A DNA stretch of 64,000 bases, taken from contig NZ_FWXH01000008.1 in NCBI RefSeq assembly GCF_900176305.1, positions 59,724 to 123,723 of the forward strand. Reading direction: 5' to 3'. The stretch comes from Clostridium acidisoli DSM 12555. GTDB lineage: Bacteria; Bacillota; Clostridia; Clostridiales; Clostridiaceae. The notes beneath the pieces were generated by a model. That model was not told where the DNA came from, searched no databases, and was given only the letters and a program-made list of their open reading frames with translations. Made by a program: the position numbers and the translations under genes. Below are positions 35,690 to 44,906 of the stretch, piece by piece. The first letter of the stretch is position 1, and every line of letters starts with the position of its first letter.

Positions 35690-36043
35690 ATGAGCGATAA
35701 AGAAAAAAACAGTAAGACAAAGGCTATAGCCCTGGCTTTAGCAGTATCAGTAGCTATGGTAAATCCAATTTTGCTTTCAGGGTGTGAGGCAAAGAATCCA
35801 TATTCAGTAGTAGATGAAGATGAAATGAAAAACAATCAAGACCAAAATAGCACTGTAATTTATGGCGGAGGGAGTTTATCACCATTTATTTTTACTAATG
35901 CTACAACTAATAATATGTTTAATCAGCAAGCAGTAGTAAACAAAAGTTCAGGAACAGGTTGGACGGGTGGTGGTTGGAAAACTTGGACCTCTTCAAGTAG
36001 TGGAGATTACTCAGGAGTTCATGCTTCTGGATTTTCAAGTTAG
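35690..36043 (+). CDS. Small lipoprotein with Ser/Gly/Trp-rich tail, candidate ligase substrate
   Basis: The 117-residue protein has a lysine-rich start, a hydrophobic segment and a lipobox-like LLSGC at about residues 27-31, then an acidic stretch and a low-complexity C-terminus: TGWTGGGWKTWTSSSSG and VHASGFSS. It resembles in layout the E. coli YgiB/YjfM lipoproteins (DUF1190), whose genes sit beside YgiC/YjfC ATP-grasp ligases; a ligase of that type follows 15 bp downstream. I infer that the tail is modified by the ligase. The start follows AGGAG at 35675. Confidence 0.65.
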   Translation: MSDKEKNSKTKAIALALAVSVAMVNPILLSGCEAKNPYSVVDEDEMKNNQDQNSTVIYGGGSLSPFIFTNATTNNMFNQQAVVNKSSGTGWTGGGWKTWTSSSSGDYSGVHASGFSS

Positions 36044-36058
36044 TGAGAGGTTTATATT

Positions 36059-38497
36059 ATGTATGATAAATTATCTGATAAATTTTTATTTCAATATTTC
36101 ATGCTTCATTCTAAAAGAAAAGATAATATTTATTCAAAAAATCCTTTTTATATTACAAATGAAGAGTACAGGCAATTTGTAGATACTTCAATAGTTTTAA
36201 ATGGGCTAGTATTGAGGATTATAAATAATATAAACAGTACATTTTCGGATTTTATAGAATACATACCAGATTTTAAATACAAGGAACAGATTCTTAACTT
36301 AAAAAGGCCTTTTCAGAAAGTTTTTTGGGTAAGATATGATGGCTTTCTTAAAAAAGACGGTGGTATATTCTATAGCGAATTTAATTATGACAAGCCTTGT
36401 GCAGAAAGAGAAATACTTATTACAGGTGATATGAAGGTCTACAATAATATAAATGCTGAGTTTAGAGACTATTTGAAACAGGCTTTAAAATGTGCTATTG
36501 AAAGACAACCTAAAAAGGAAATGTATAGAGTTGCTCTTCTTGCTGATCCATGCCATTATGAAGAAGAATTATTAACCTTTTTACTTAAAAGTGAATTAGA
36601 ACTTGACAATGTTAAATTTATTAGAGTTGGACCTAAAAATTTATGTGTTGAAGATGATGAGGTAATAGCCTTTAAAAAGAAAATAGATGTAATTCTTAGA
36701 TTATTTCCTACAGAATATAGCTGTGAAATAAATGATTTTAATAAAATACTTCACGCATTTGACATGGGTAGGGTAGATATCATCAATGATCCAAGAGTAA
36801 TAATTGGACAGTGTAAGAATCTCTATACATATCTGTGGAAGTTAGTAGAGAACAAAGATTCTAGATTATCAAAAGAAGAAATTAACACAATTTTAAAAAC
36901 ACTCCCATATACAAAAAGTTTTGACAAGCTTTACAAAGAGTATATCCTTAGACATAAGGATGAAATTGTTATAAAGCCTGTATACGGAAGATACAGTGTA
37001 GATGTATTCATAGGAAATATGTATTCACAGGATGAATGGATTGAAGTTTATGAATATGTTAAAAATTGTAACAAGCCGTTTATTATTCAAGACTTTTGTG
37101 AAATAAGGAATAGTGATACCTTTTATAGTCCAGATGGCAATTTTTTATTTCCAGTAAAAGCATTTGCTAATATTGGTTGTTTTTTAATTGAAGGTAAATT
37201 TAGTGGAGCAGCAATTAGATGGAGTGATGGATACTTAACTGAAGATGAGAATACTTTTATAACTCCAATTGGAGTAAAAAGTGATGTGATTCAAATTAAG
37301 GCAATTGATGTTAAAAATAGAAAGAATCTTTGGAACAAGGTAACTGAAAGAGCAATGTTTGAAGCTGATTTTACAGGAAGATATGCTATGAATAATGAAT
37401 ATATAAGTTTAGATTATGTAGAACTTAGAAGACAAAAGTATGAAGAACTTGTATACGCTACGGAAAAGTTGTCACAGATACTGGATAAGACTCAAAACAT
37501 AGTTCTAGATAACATAGAATATTTTGCAGATATATTAGGAATAAGAGAATTAAAGGGAATTGCTAAAGATAGATTTACTAATGAATTTGTATTTTTAGCT
37601 AGAATGGATTGGGCTATAGATTTCGCTGGAAACTTAAAGCTTCTTGAAATAAATTCAGAGACCCCGGCAGGGCTTGTAGAAAGTATGTTTTTAGACAAAA
37701 TAATAATAGAAGAGTTAAATATAAGCAAGGAAAGCAGCAATGAAGATTTAAAGGAAAAAATAATAAGGCAATTTAAAAAGATTGTTGAGGACTATAAGGC
37801 TATTCATATTATAAAAATCATAGGCATATTGTCCAGTACATATTATGAGGATTGGTACACAGCAAATGCCATATATAAGATTGTTAAGGATTTGCCTTAT
37901 GAGTTTGTGATAGGTAGCATTTATGATTGTAAGGTTTCGGAGAATGGAAAACTAAGTTTATTTGGCAAAGAATTAGATGCCGTGTACAGATATTATCCAT
38001 TGGATTTCTTTAAAAAAGAAAATATTGGACATTTAATGGATGCATTGAAAAATACACTATCTATTAATCCAGTGCATACAATTGTTTCGCAATCAAAAGC
38101 ATTTTTTGCAGTTATGTATGAATTTTTAAAGCAAGGACTGTATGATGAAGAAGAAAAGAAAGCTATATTAAAATATATACCAAGAACAAGTGTTGAAGTA
38201 GGTGAACTTAATACATTTGATTACATTATAAAACCAGTACTCTCACGAGAAGGCATAGGTGTTAAATTTGCTTGTGAGCTTAAAGAATTGCCAGAAGAAA
38301 ATTATATATTTCAAGAGAGAGTAGAGATTTTAAATTTAGAACAGAATGTGTATAGTAATATGGGAAAGAAACGCGACTCTGTTTATCCTATAATTGGTAC
38401 ATATATAACAGGAAAAGAGTTTGCAGGTATATATACAAGGCTAGGTAAACTTGTTACAGGAAACACGTGTATGTATGCGCCAACTTTTATTGAATGA
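36059..38497 (+). CDS. Tandem glutathionylspermidine-synthase-like ATP-grasp ligase
   Basis: The 812-residue protein contains two copies of a GspS/YgiC-type fold. In the second copy (from about residue 415), ARMDWAIDFAGNLKLLEINS and ETPAGLVESMF match the acyl-substrate and Mg-binding block, KPVLSREGIGVKF the ATP lid and IGTYITGKEFAGIYTRLG the C-terminal block. In the first copy the counterparts are YDGFLKKDGGIFYSEFNYDK, KPVYGRYSVDVFIG and FANIGCFLIEGKFSGAAIRW. The family joins a carboxylate to an amine with ATP. Single-copy proteins are about 390 residues, so this is a fusion of two. GAGAGG precedes the ATG at 36059. Confidence 0.82.
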   Translation: MYDKLSDKFLFQYFMLHSKRKDNIYSKNPFYITNEEYRQFVDTSIVLNGLVLRIINNINSTFSDFIEYIPDFKYKEQILNLKRPFQKVFWVRYDGFLKKDGGIFYSEFNYDKPCAEREILITGDMKVYNNINAEFRDYLKQALKCAIERQPKKEMYRVALLADPCHYEEELLTFLLKSELELDNVKFIRVGPKNLCVEDDEVIAFKKKIDVILRLFPTEYSCEINDFNKILHAFDMGRVDIINDPRVIIGQCKNLYTYLWKLVENKDSRLSKEEINTILKTLPYTKSFDKLYKEYILRHKDEIVIKPVYGRYSVDVFIGNMYSQDEWIEVYEYVKNCNKPFIIQDFCEIRNSDTFYSPDGNFLFPVKAFANIGCFLIEGKFSGAAIRWSDGYLTEDENTFITPIGVKSDVIQIKAIDVKNRKNLWNKVTERAMFEADFTGRYAMNNEYISLDYVELRRQKYEELVYATEKLSQILDKTQNIVLDNIEYFADILGIRELKGIAKDRFTNEFVFLARMDWAIDFAGNLKLLEINSETPAGLVESMFLDKIIIEELNISKESSNEDLKEKIIRQFKKIVEDYKAIHIIKIIGILSSTYYEDWYTANAIYKIVKDLPYEFVIGSIYDCKVSENGKLSLFGKELDAVYRYYPLDFFKKENIGHLMDALKNTLSINPVHTIVSQSKAFFAVMYEFLKQGLYDEEEKKAILKYIPRTSVEVGELNTFDYIIKPVLSREGIGVKFACELKELPEENYIFQERVEILNLEQNVYSNMGKKRDSVYPIIGTYITGKEFAGIYTRLGKLVTGNTCMYAPTFIE

Positions 38498-38510
38498 GGT
38501 GATTAAAATT

Positions 38511-39023
38511 TTGAGTAATAAAAAATACAATAAGTATACAAAATATAAATCCCAAAATAAAATTACAGATAGTACAGTGGGTAAAAATACTAAAATGAAT
38601 ATTATAATTGCTATTGCTATAGGTATTGTGGTAATTGTGGCTTTGATTATTATGAATCCTACTCATCTTGAGGCTTTAGACGGATACACGGAAACTAATC
38701 AGCAACTTATTGGGACTTATGATTTAGTGCCAGAGGATAGCTATTATGTTGGTACTGGAACTCTTAACGGAATAGTACATGCTAGGTTTGAAGCACGGCA
38801 AAATGGAAAAATTTCAGATACTGTAGATGTTACTAAAAAGTTTTTCAAAATTGTGCACAAAGATGTTGGTGCTCTAAACGGTAAAGTTGAAGCTTACAAG
38901 AGAACTTATAAAAAAGGTTCAGATATAAAGACACATTTTTATTATGTATTATATGTAGATAGCAGTAGCAAGATTAAAGATTGTGGCACGTTAAGTACAG
39001 ATGAGGATGACAGTGATGATTAA
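38511..39023 (+). CDS. Single-pass membrane protein with acidic tail
   Basis: The 170-residue protein has a basic cytoplasmic N-terminus, one membrane helix (MNIIIAIAIGIVVIVALIIM) and an extracytoplasmic domain of about 115 residues with YYVGTGTLNGIVHARFEAR and a tail TDEDDSDD. It ends the ATP-grasp operon, 13 bp after the ligase gene. TGAGGTGA at 38494-38501 selects the TTG at 38511; the longer frame from 38451 overlaps the ligase. It may present or receive the modified lipoprotein; this is inference. Confidence 0.65.
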   Translation: MSNKKYNKYTKYKSQNKITDSTVGKNTKMNIIIAIAIGIVVIVALIIMNPTHLEALDGYTETNQQLIGTYDLVPEDSYYVGTGTLNGIVHARFEARQNGKISDTVDVTKKFFKIVHKDVGALNGKVEAYKRTYKKGSDIKTHFYYVLYVDSSSKIKDCGTLSTDEDDSDD

Positions 39024-39040
39024 TAAGGAGATGTTTTTTC

Positions 39041-39508
39041 ATGAATATGGATATAGAGTATATACAAGGGGATGTTGAATTATTACATGAAGTAGGATTA
39101 TTATGGGAAAAATTAAATGAACATCACAAAAACAATTCCAAGCACTTTAAAGAAAAATATTCAAAATTTACATTTGAAGATAGAAAAAAGGGATTAATAA
39201 AAAAGAGTGCTAATGGAAAATTAAAGATATATATGGCAAAGATTTTAAATGAAGTTGTGGGATATTGTATAAGTTCTATTAATGATGAAAATGTGGGAGA
39301 AATAGAATCTATATATGTTGAACCTAAATTTAGAAGCTTTAGAATAGGGGACAAACTTATAACTAGTTCATTAAAATGGATGGATGAAAGTAAAGTCTCA
39401 TCAAAGATAATAGGGGTATCAGCCGGAAATGAGAAGGTTTTTGGATTTTATGAAAGATATGGGTTTTATCCAAGTGTTACAATACTTAAGAGACCATTAG
39501 AAAGGTGA
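39041..39508 (+). CDS. GNAT-family N-acetyltransferase
   Basis: The 155-residue protein has the GNAT acetyl-CoA block VEPKFRSFRIGDKLITSSL and the C-terminal GNEKVFGFYERYGFYPS. The acceptor is unknown. AAGGAGATG precedes its ATG. It starts 17 bp after the ATP-grasp operon and 4 bp before the next acetyltransferase, so it may be co-transcribed with both. Confidence 0.85.
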   Translation: MNMDIEYIQGDVELLHEVGLLWEKLNEHHKNNSKHFKEKYSKFTFEDRKKGLIKKSANGKLKIYMAKILNEVVGYCISSINDENVGEIESIYVEPKFRSFRIGDKLITSSLKWMDESKVSSKIIGVSAGNEKVFGFYERYGFYPSVTILKRPLER

Positions 39509-39512
39509 TTTT

Positions 39513-39986
39513 ATGAACATAAGAGAAATTGATAAAAATGATAACAAAAGGATAGAGGAAATAATAAGGGAATGTCTTATAGAATTTGGTGCTAATAGAG
39601 ATGGATTCGCTTGGGCTGATCCTTATCTTTCAAAGTTATCTGAGTTTTATAAAAATCAAAATAGAGAATATTTTATAGTTGAACACAATGGAAAAATTTT
39701 AGGTGGATGTGGCATAGGTGAAGTGGTAGGAATTGAAGGTGTATGCGAGCTTCAAAAGATGTATTTAGTAAAGGAAGCACGTGGAACTGGCATTGCAGGA
39801 AAACTAGTAGATATTGCGCTTAAATTTGCTGAAAAGAATTTTTCAAGATGTTACCTTGAAACCTTAAACTCCATGGAAGCTGCTAATAAGTTTTATAAAA
39901 AGCATGGATTCATAAAACTAGATAAACCTATTATTGAAACAGAACATTTTGGGTGTGATGCGTGGTATATAAAAGAATTAGGATAA
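39513..39986 (+). CDS. GNAT-family N-acetyltransferase
   Basis: The 157-residue protein shows the GNAT core: LGGCGIGEVVGIEGVCELQK, then YLVKEARGTGIAGKLVDIAL for acetyl-CoA, and YLETLNSMEAANKFYKKHGF near the C-terminus. It is distinct in sequence from the preceding acetyltransferase and 4 bp from it. Substrate unknown; small amines, amino acids or ribosomal proteins are options. Confidence 0.88.
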   Translation: MNIREIDKNDNKRIEEIIRECLIEFGANRDGFAWADPYLSKLSEFYKNQNREYFIVEHNGKILGGCGIGEVVGIEGVCELQKMYLVKEARGTGIAGKLVDIALKFAEKNFSRCYLETLNSMEAANKFYKKHGFIKLDKPIIETEHFGCDAWYIKELG

Positions 39987-40016
39987 TTATATGCTTATGA
40001 AAGAGGGAATGTGTAC

Positions 40017-41552
40017 GTGGAAGTATTTAAATTAAAAGTTATATTGAATAAATTTATTGGAAGAATATTAACTTTAGTAGGAATAATTATTGCATGCTTT
40101 TTTTTAATTATGACCATTTATATATTTTTTTCAAAAGACTCAGATGGTAGTAGAATTTCTACTAGCATAACTTGCTTAATTTTAACTCTTATAGGTATTT
40201 TTATGTTTATAAAAGGGAGAAGTAAAAATAAAAAAATGAACAGGCTTCATATCTATAATGGACTAATTTCAGATGCTGGCAAAACCAGTATTGAAGATAT
40301 AGCTAAAATTGTAAAAAAGCCAACAAACTTTGTGGCCTTAGATTTGCAGCAGCTCATTATGAAAAATTATATAGCAGGTATATATATTGATTTAAATTCT
40401 AATAACATTGTTTTTAAAAAATCTGACAACGAAAAAATTTTAAAAATAAACAAAAAGCTAGAAGCTTTAAAAACATTTAAATATCATGATTTATATAGAA
40501 ACCATAAATATAAAAAAATTAAATACAAAGTTATATTGGAAGTTTTAATATACGAAAATTTAAAAAAATATGAAAAAGCAGAGCAAACCCTCTTAAATAT
40601 TATTGATAATAACAAAGTGGAATTGGATTTGTGTTATATACATTTAGGTAATATATTTATAAAAATGAACAAGTTAATTGAGACCTCAAATTGTTATGAA
40701 AAAGCTCTTCACATTAATCCTGAAAATCAAGAAATAAGAAATAAAAAAGACAATATAACATATAAAATTTCTAGTGACTTTATAAATGAAGGCAAGGCTA
40801 AAAAAGCAGTAGATTTTTTATTGAAAGTTTATGAAAGAGAAGGAGAAAGGGTATCTGTTAGTACTATAAACAACATAAGCTGGGCATACAATGAGCTTAG
40901 AGATTATGAAAATGCATTAAAGTTTAGCAATATAGGAATTGAAAAGGATAATAATGATTACTATATCTTAACGAATAAAGGAAATGCATTGTTTGGACTT
41001 AATAAAAATGAAGAAGCATTAGAGATTTATGACAAGGTAATTGGAATAGCGCCAACAACTTATCCTTATGGATGGTTTGGAAAGGGAATAAGCAATTATT
41101 ATTTGCACAATTACTATGAAGCTGAAGTTGCTTTTAAAAAATATATTAACATTAAACAGTCACAAGATGCGTACTATTATTTATCCGAAAGTTTGCATGC
41201 ACAACATAAATATGAGGAAGAAATAGAATTTCTTAATTCAATCATAAAAAAATCAAGAAATATAGCGTGGTATTACAATTCTAAAGGTTATGCTTTATGT
41301 TTTCAAAACAAATTTCATGATGCCATTGAATGTTTTGACAAGACAATAAAATTAGATGAGAATTTTGCAGATGCATATTATAGTAAGTGTAGAATTTTTT
41401 GTGAATTTAATGTTATTGATGGTGCATTAGACATGTTTAAGAAAGCAGTGGAGCTTGATAAAAAATTCAAGGATGTTGGAAAAGAAGACAATATGTTAGA
41501 CATAATACGCAGCTTTAAGGAATATGAAAAAATTATTAATGAATGTATATAA
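40017..41552 (+). CDS. TPR-repeat membrane protein
   Basis: The protein (about 511 residues) has two N-terminal membrane helices (IGRILTLVGIIIACFFLIMT, SITCLILTLIGIFMFI), a short winged-helix-like stretch (ISDAGKTSIEDIAKIVKKP) and then about eight tetratricopeptide repeats, for example CYEKALHINPENQEI and ALEIYDKVIGIAPTTYPYG. TPRs mediate protein contacts at the membrane. AGAGGG at 40002-40007 fits the GTG at 40017 best; a GTG at 40011 is also in frame. No partner can be named. Confidence 0.8.
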   Translation: MEVFKLKVILNKFIGRILTLVGIIIACFFLIMTIYIFFSKDSDGSRISTSITCLILTLIGIFMFIKGRSKNKKMNRLHIYNGLISDAGKTSIEDIAKIVKKPTNFVALDLQQLIMKNYIAGIYIDLNSNNIVFKKSDNEKILKINKKLEALKTFKYHDLYRNHKYKKIKYKVILEVLIYENLKKYEKAEQTLLNIIDNNKVELDLCYIHLGNIFIKMNKLIETSNCYEKALHINPENQEIRNKKDNITYKISSDFINEGKAKKAVDFLLKVYEREGERVSVSTINNISWAYNELRDYENALKFSNIGIEKDNNDYYILTNKGNALFGLNKNEEALEIYDKVIGIAPTTYPYGWFGKGISNYYLHNYYEAEVAFKKYINIKQSQDAYYYLSESLHAQHKYEEEIEFLNSIIKKSRNIAWYYNSKGYALCFQNKFHDAIECFDKTIKLDENFADAYYSKCRIFCEFNVIDGALDMFKKAVELDKKFKDVGKEDNMLDIIRSFKEYEKIINECI

Positions 41553-41553
41553 A

Positions 41554-41591
41554 ACATTAAAAGCGGATTTTTAGGAATTCGCTTTTAATGT
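41554..41591. terminator. Bidirectional hairpin terminator
   Basis: A perfect 12-bp stem (ACATTAAAAGCG, 41554-41565 with 41580-41591) lies between the convergent TPR gene and the glutaredoxin gene. Confidence 0.75.
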
Positions 41592-41599
41592 TTGTATAA

Positions 41600-41863
41600 T
41601 TAATTTTCAAGAGCTTTTTCAAATACTGCAGTTACTATATCCTTTGAAGGAACACCTTCATGTAATTTTACGTTATCAACATAATATGTAGGAACATAGT
41701 AATAATCATATTTCTTTGAAATCTCAGGCTCAAGTTCTTCATCAATTATTTTAATATCAATATCCTGATATTTAGGATTTTCACTCTTTAAGGTATCCAT
41801 AAAAGAAAGCGCTTGTTTACAGTACGGACACCAACTAGTTACAAACATAGTTACAGGTTTCAT
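41600..41863 (-). CDS. Glutaredoxin-like protein
   Basis: The 87-residue thioredoxin-fold protein has the redox motif SWCPYCKQAL near residue 12 and the cis-proline YYYVPTYYVDN. It should reduce disulfides or mixed disulfides in the cytoplasm. AGGTGG (minus strand) nine bases upstream supports the ATG at 41863; four residues upstream a GTG is also in frame. Confidence 0.9.
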   Translation of the reverse strand: MKPVTMFVTSWCPYCKQALSFMDTLKSENPKYQDIDIKIIDEELEPEISKKYDYYYVPTYYVDNVKLHEGVPSKDIVTAVFEKALEN

Positions 41864-41980
41864 GTTAATCACCACCTATATAAATTATAATAACTATTAC
41901 AAAACAATTATTACAATTTAATAATAAAACGAAATCTGTAATTTTTCAAGGGGTAACTAAATAAAAAGTATAAATGCTGT

Positions 41981-42880
41981 CTAAATTTCAGAAAAAATAT
42001 CATTTTTTATATTTTCATTGAAGGTTTTAGCTTTAAGCATTGAAATTTCAAATTTATATGGAGGTTTTTTATCTCCTAGGTCATTAGAAAGATATGGTGT
42101 TTCTAAAATTTTTGGAACATTTTTTAGAAGTTCATGGTTTGCAACATAACATAAGGCATCAAAACCTATATGTCCAAAACCTATCATCTCATGTCTATCT
42201 TTTCTACTTCCCATAGGGTTTTTACTATCGTTCAAATGAATTACCTTTAATCTATCTAGTCCAATTATGTTATCAAATTCATTTAAAATTCCATCAAAAT
42301 TATTTACAACATCATAACCGGCATCATTTATATGACATGTATCAAGACAAATTGTAAGTTTATCATTGTATTTTACTCCATCTATAATACGGGCAAGTTC
42401 ATCAAAGGTTTTTCCACATTCAGAACCTTTACCAGCCATAGTTTCAAGAGCAACATTTACAGTTTGATCTTTGGTTAATACTTCATTAAGGCCTTCTATA
42501 ATTTTTTTTATTCCAATATCTTCTCCTGCACCAACATGGGCACCAGGATGTAAAACAAGGTTTTTCGCCTTTTTTAAAGCAGTAGTTCTGTTAATTTCTT
42601 CTCTTAAGAAATTAACTCCAAGTTCAAAGGTCTCTGGCTTTATACTATTGCCTATATTTATTATATAAGGAGCATGCACTACAATTTCATCAATTCCACT
42701 ACTGTTCATTTTTTCTATTGCCTCATTAATTCTAAGCTGATCAATTGGCTTTCTAGAAGTGTTTTGAGGTGCTCCTGTGTATACCATAAATGTATTTGAA
42801 CCATAAGAAATGGCTTCTATTACAGAGCCTAAAAGCATATTTTTTCCACTCATCGAAACATGTGAACCTATTTTTAACAT
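41981..42880 (-). CDS. nfo: Deoxyribonuclease IV (AP endonuclease)
   Basis: Nfo cleaves DNA at abasic sites in base-excision repair. The 299-residue TIM-barrel protein starts [17 protein letters not shown] and has [50 protein letters not shown] and [18 protein letters not shown], the segments that supply the three-zinc site. Full length for the family (about 280-300). Confidence 0.95.
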   Translation of the reverse strand: MLKIGSHVSMSGKNMLLGSVIEAISYGSNTFMVYTGAPQNTSRKPIDQLRINEAIEKMNSSGIDEIVVHAPYIINIGNSIKPETFELGVNFLREEINRTTALKKAKNLVLHPGAHVGAGEDIGIKKIIEGLNEVLTKDQTVNVALETMAGKGSECGKTFDELARIIDGVKYNDKLTICLDTCHINDAGYDVVNNFDGILNEFDNIIGLDRLKVIHLNDSKNPMGSRKDRHEMIGFGHIGFDALCYVANHELLKNVPKILETPYLSNDLGDKKPPYKFEISMLKAKTFNENIKNDIFSEI

Positions 42881-43220
42881 TAGTTATCACCTCTACAAGG
42901 CACATTCAAAAAATATACTGGTATGAGAACTAGTTATTTTTTTGAATGCGCCTAAATTAATTTGTTATATAATTGTAACACTTATGAATATTAAATAAAA
43001 TACAAACTATTTATTTTTTAAATATGCTTTATGTAGAATATTGTTTGAATTTCTTAATTAAGTTTTAAATAAATAGTTACAAGTGGGAAAAAATGTTTTA
43101 AAATAACAATATGAGTAAATATAAGGATTATAAAAGTAAATATAGAAAATAAAGTCTAATAACATTAAAGCTATTAAAAAATTATATTTAGAGAGTTAAA
43201 AAAACTTTGGGGGAGTTGTG
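42881..43220. other. AT-rich intergenic region with one hairpin
   Basis: This 340-bp stretch between divergent nfo and the histidine kinase holds a 15-bp imperfect hairpin (42899-42913 with about 42937-42952, arm beginning GGCACATTCAAAAAA) and otherwise AT-rich sequence. I see no gene. The kinase ribosome site GGGGGAG is at 43209-43215. Confidence 0.5.
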
Positions 43221-44639
43221 ATGGGTGAAATGAGCACTGATAAAAACATAGATATAGATTCATTAGAACTATGTGATCTCATGGATATAGATTTGCTTCA
43301 AAAATTTCAGGATAATTTCGCTAAAAGTATGGACATAGCAAGTGTTACAGTAGATAGAAAAGGGAATCCAGTAACTAGACCCAGTGCCTATACTGAATAT
43401 TGCATTAATTTTATACATTCCACCTATGTTGGGGATCATGAATGTGCAAAATCTCACCGTGTTGCTGGGGAAATAGCAGCTAAATCAGGAAAACCATATA
43501 TTCACGAATGTCATGCAGGGTTAGTAGATTTTGCAATGCCCATTATGGTATGTGGCAAACAAATAGGAACTATACTTGGAGGACAAATTTTAGATTCAAG
43601 CCTAGATGAGACTAAATTTAGGGACATTGCAAGAAGAATTGGTGCTAACGAAGAACAGATTCTTAAATCAGTGAAAAAAGTAAAGGTCACAACTAGAAAA
43701 AACATTGAAGCTGCTGCAGAAGCACTATTTATAATTGCAAATGAACTTTCAAAATTCGGTTATGAACAATTGAAATTGAAAGGTACATCTGAAAAATTGG
43801 AGTTTGAAATATTGCGAAACAATATATTGTTAAGACAAGCAGAAGAATGCAATAAATTAAAAACTCAACTATTTGCAACGGTATCACATGAATTAAAAAC
43901 ACCACTGAATATTATATTCAGTTCTGTACAACTTTTGGAAAATATCTATGACAAAAATAAATGTCCTCCTACAAATGATACATTTCTTAAATATTCTAAC
44001 ATAATGAAACAAAACTGTTATAGATTAATTAGAATAACAAATAACATAATTGACATGAATAAGATAGAACTTGGTTTTTATACCATGAAATTTAAAAATG
44101 AAGATGTTGTTAAAGTGATTGAAGATATAAGTTTATCTGTAGTAGAATTTGCAAATTTAAAGAATTTGGAACTTACTTTTGATACAGATGTGGAGGAGAA
44201 GGTAATTTCTTGTGACTCAGAGAAGTTAGAAAGGATTTTGCTAAATTTGCTGTCAAACGCTATAAAATTTACAAAATATGGTGGGAGTATATATGTAAAT
44301 ATACATGATGAAGGAGACCATATATTTATTTCTGTAAAGGATACAGGTTGTGGAATACCTAAAGATATGTTAGAAAATATATTTGATAATTTCGTTCAGG
44401 TAGATAATTCATTGACAAGAGATGCAGAGGGTAGTGGAATAGGATTATGTCTTGTAAAATCGCTAGTTGAAATGCAAGATGGTAAAATTGAAGTAAAAAG
44501 TGAATTGGGAATTGGAAGTGAATTTATTATAAAATTGCCTGTAAAAATTAATGAGAGTGTAGGTTTTGTAAATAATAGTGAAAGCTTAAACGATAATGTG
44601 GAGAAGATTAAAATTGAATTTTCTGATATATATGTATGA
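43221..44639 (+). CDS. PocR-domain sensor histidine kinase
   Basis: The 472-residue soluble kinase has an N-terminal PocR sensory domain (residues about 15-175; GDHECAKSHRVAGEIAAKSG, YIHECHAGLVDFAMPIMV, IGTILGGQILDS). A HisKA dimerisation domain follows with phospho-acceptor His in FATVSHELKTPLN, and a HATPase domain with LLSNAIKFTKYG, DTGCGIPKDM and GSGIGLCLVKSLV. PocR domains are thought to bind small hydrocarbon-type ligands such as propanediol. There are no membrane helices. No response regulator is next to it, so its partner is elsewhere. GTG 43218 is an alternative start. Confidence 0.9.
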   Translation: MGEMSTDKNIDIDSLELCDLMDIDLLQKFQDNFAKSMDIASVTVDRKGNPVTRPSAYTEYCINFIHSTYVGDHECAKSHRVAGEIAAKSGKPYIHECHAGLVDFAMPIMVCGKQIGTILGGQILDSSLDETKFRDIARRIGANEEQILKSVKKVKVTTRKNIEAAAEALFIIANELSKFGYEQLKLKGTSEKLEFEILRNNILLRQAEECNKLKTQLFATVSHELKTPLNIIFSSVQLLENIYDKNKCPPTNDTFLKYSNIMKQNCYRLIRITNNIIDMNKIELGFYTMKFKNEDVVKVIEDISLSVVEFANLKNLELTFDTDVEEKVISCDSEKLERILLNLLSNAIKFTKYGGSIYVNIHDEGDHIFISVKDTGCGIPKDMLENIFDNFVQVDNSLTRDAEGSGIGLCLVKSLVEMQDGKIEVKSELGIGSEFIIKLPVKINESVGFVNNSESLNDNVEKIKIEFSDIYV

Positions 44640-44655
44640 ATATATATTGGCGGTT

Positions 44656-44694
44656 AAAAACTATGGTAGAAATAGCACAACTATCATAGTTTTT
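44656..44694 (+). terminator. Histidine-kinase terminator
   Basis: AAAAACTATGGTAG (44656-44669) pairs with CTATCATAGTTTTT (44681-44694) with one G-T/A position, followed by TACG. The T-rich right arm gives the terminator. Confidence 0.7.
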
Positions 44695-44784
44695 TACGTT
44701 GCTGAAATTTAAGTAAAATTTGTATGAATATACTATACAGGTTATATAAAACATTGCAAAAACAATTATATATCTATAAAAGTA

Positions 44785-44813
44785 TTGACTTTTTGATAAT
44801 AAATAGATAATAT
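44785..44813 (+). promoter_or_regulatory. Sigma-A-type promoter of the PucR-like gene
   Basis: TTGACT (44785-44790) and TAATAT (44808-44813) are 17 bp apart, near the vegetative consensus, about 95 bp upstream of the TTG start of the regulator gene. Confidence 0.5.
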
Positions 44814-44906
44814 TATTTCTAATTTATCAAAATGATTAGCAAAATTAAAAAATAAAATTTATTATTATACAAAATATAAACTTTTTAATAAGGGAGATGA
44901 AAAAAA

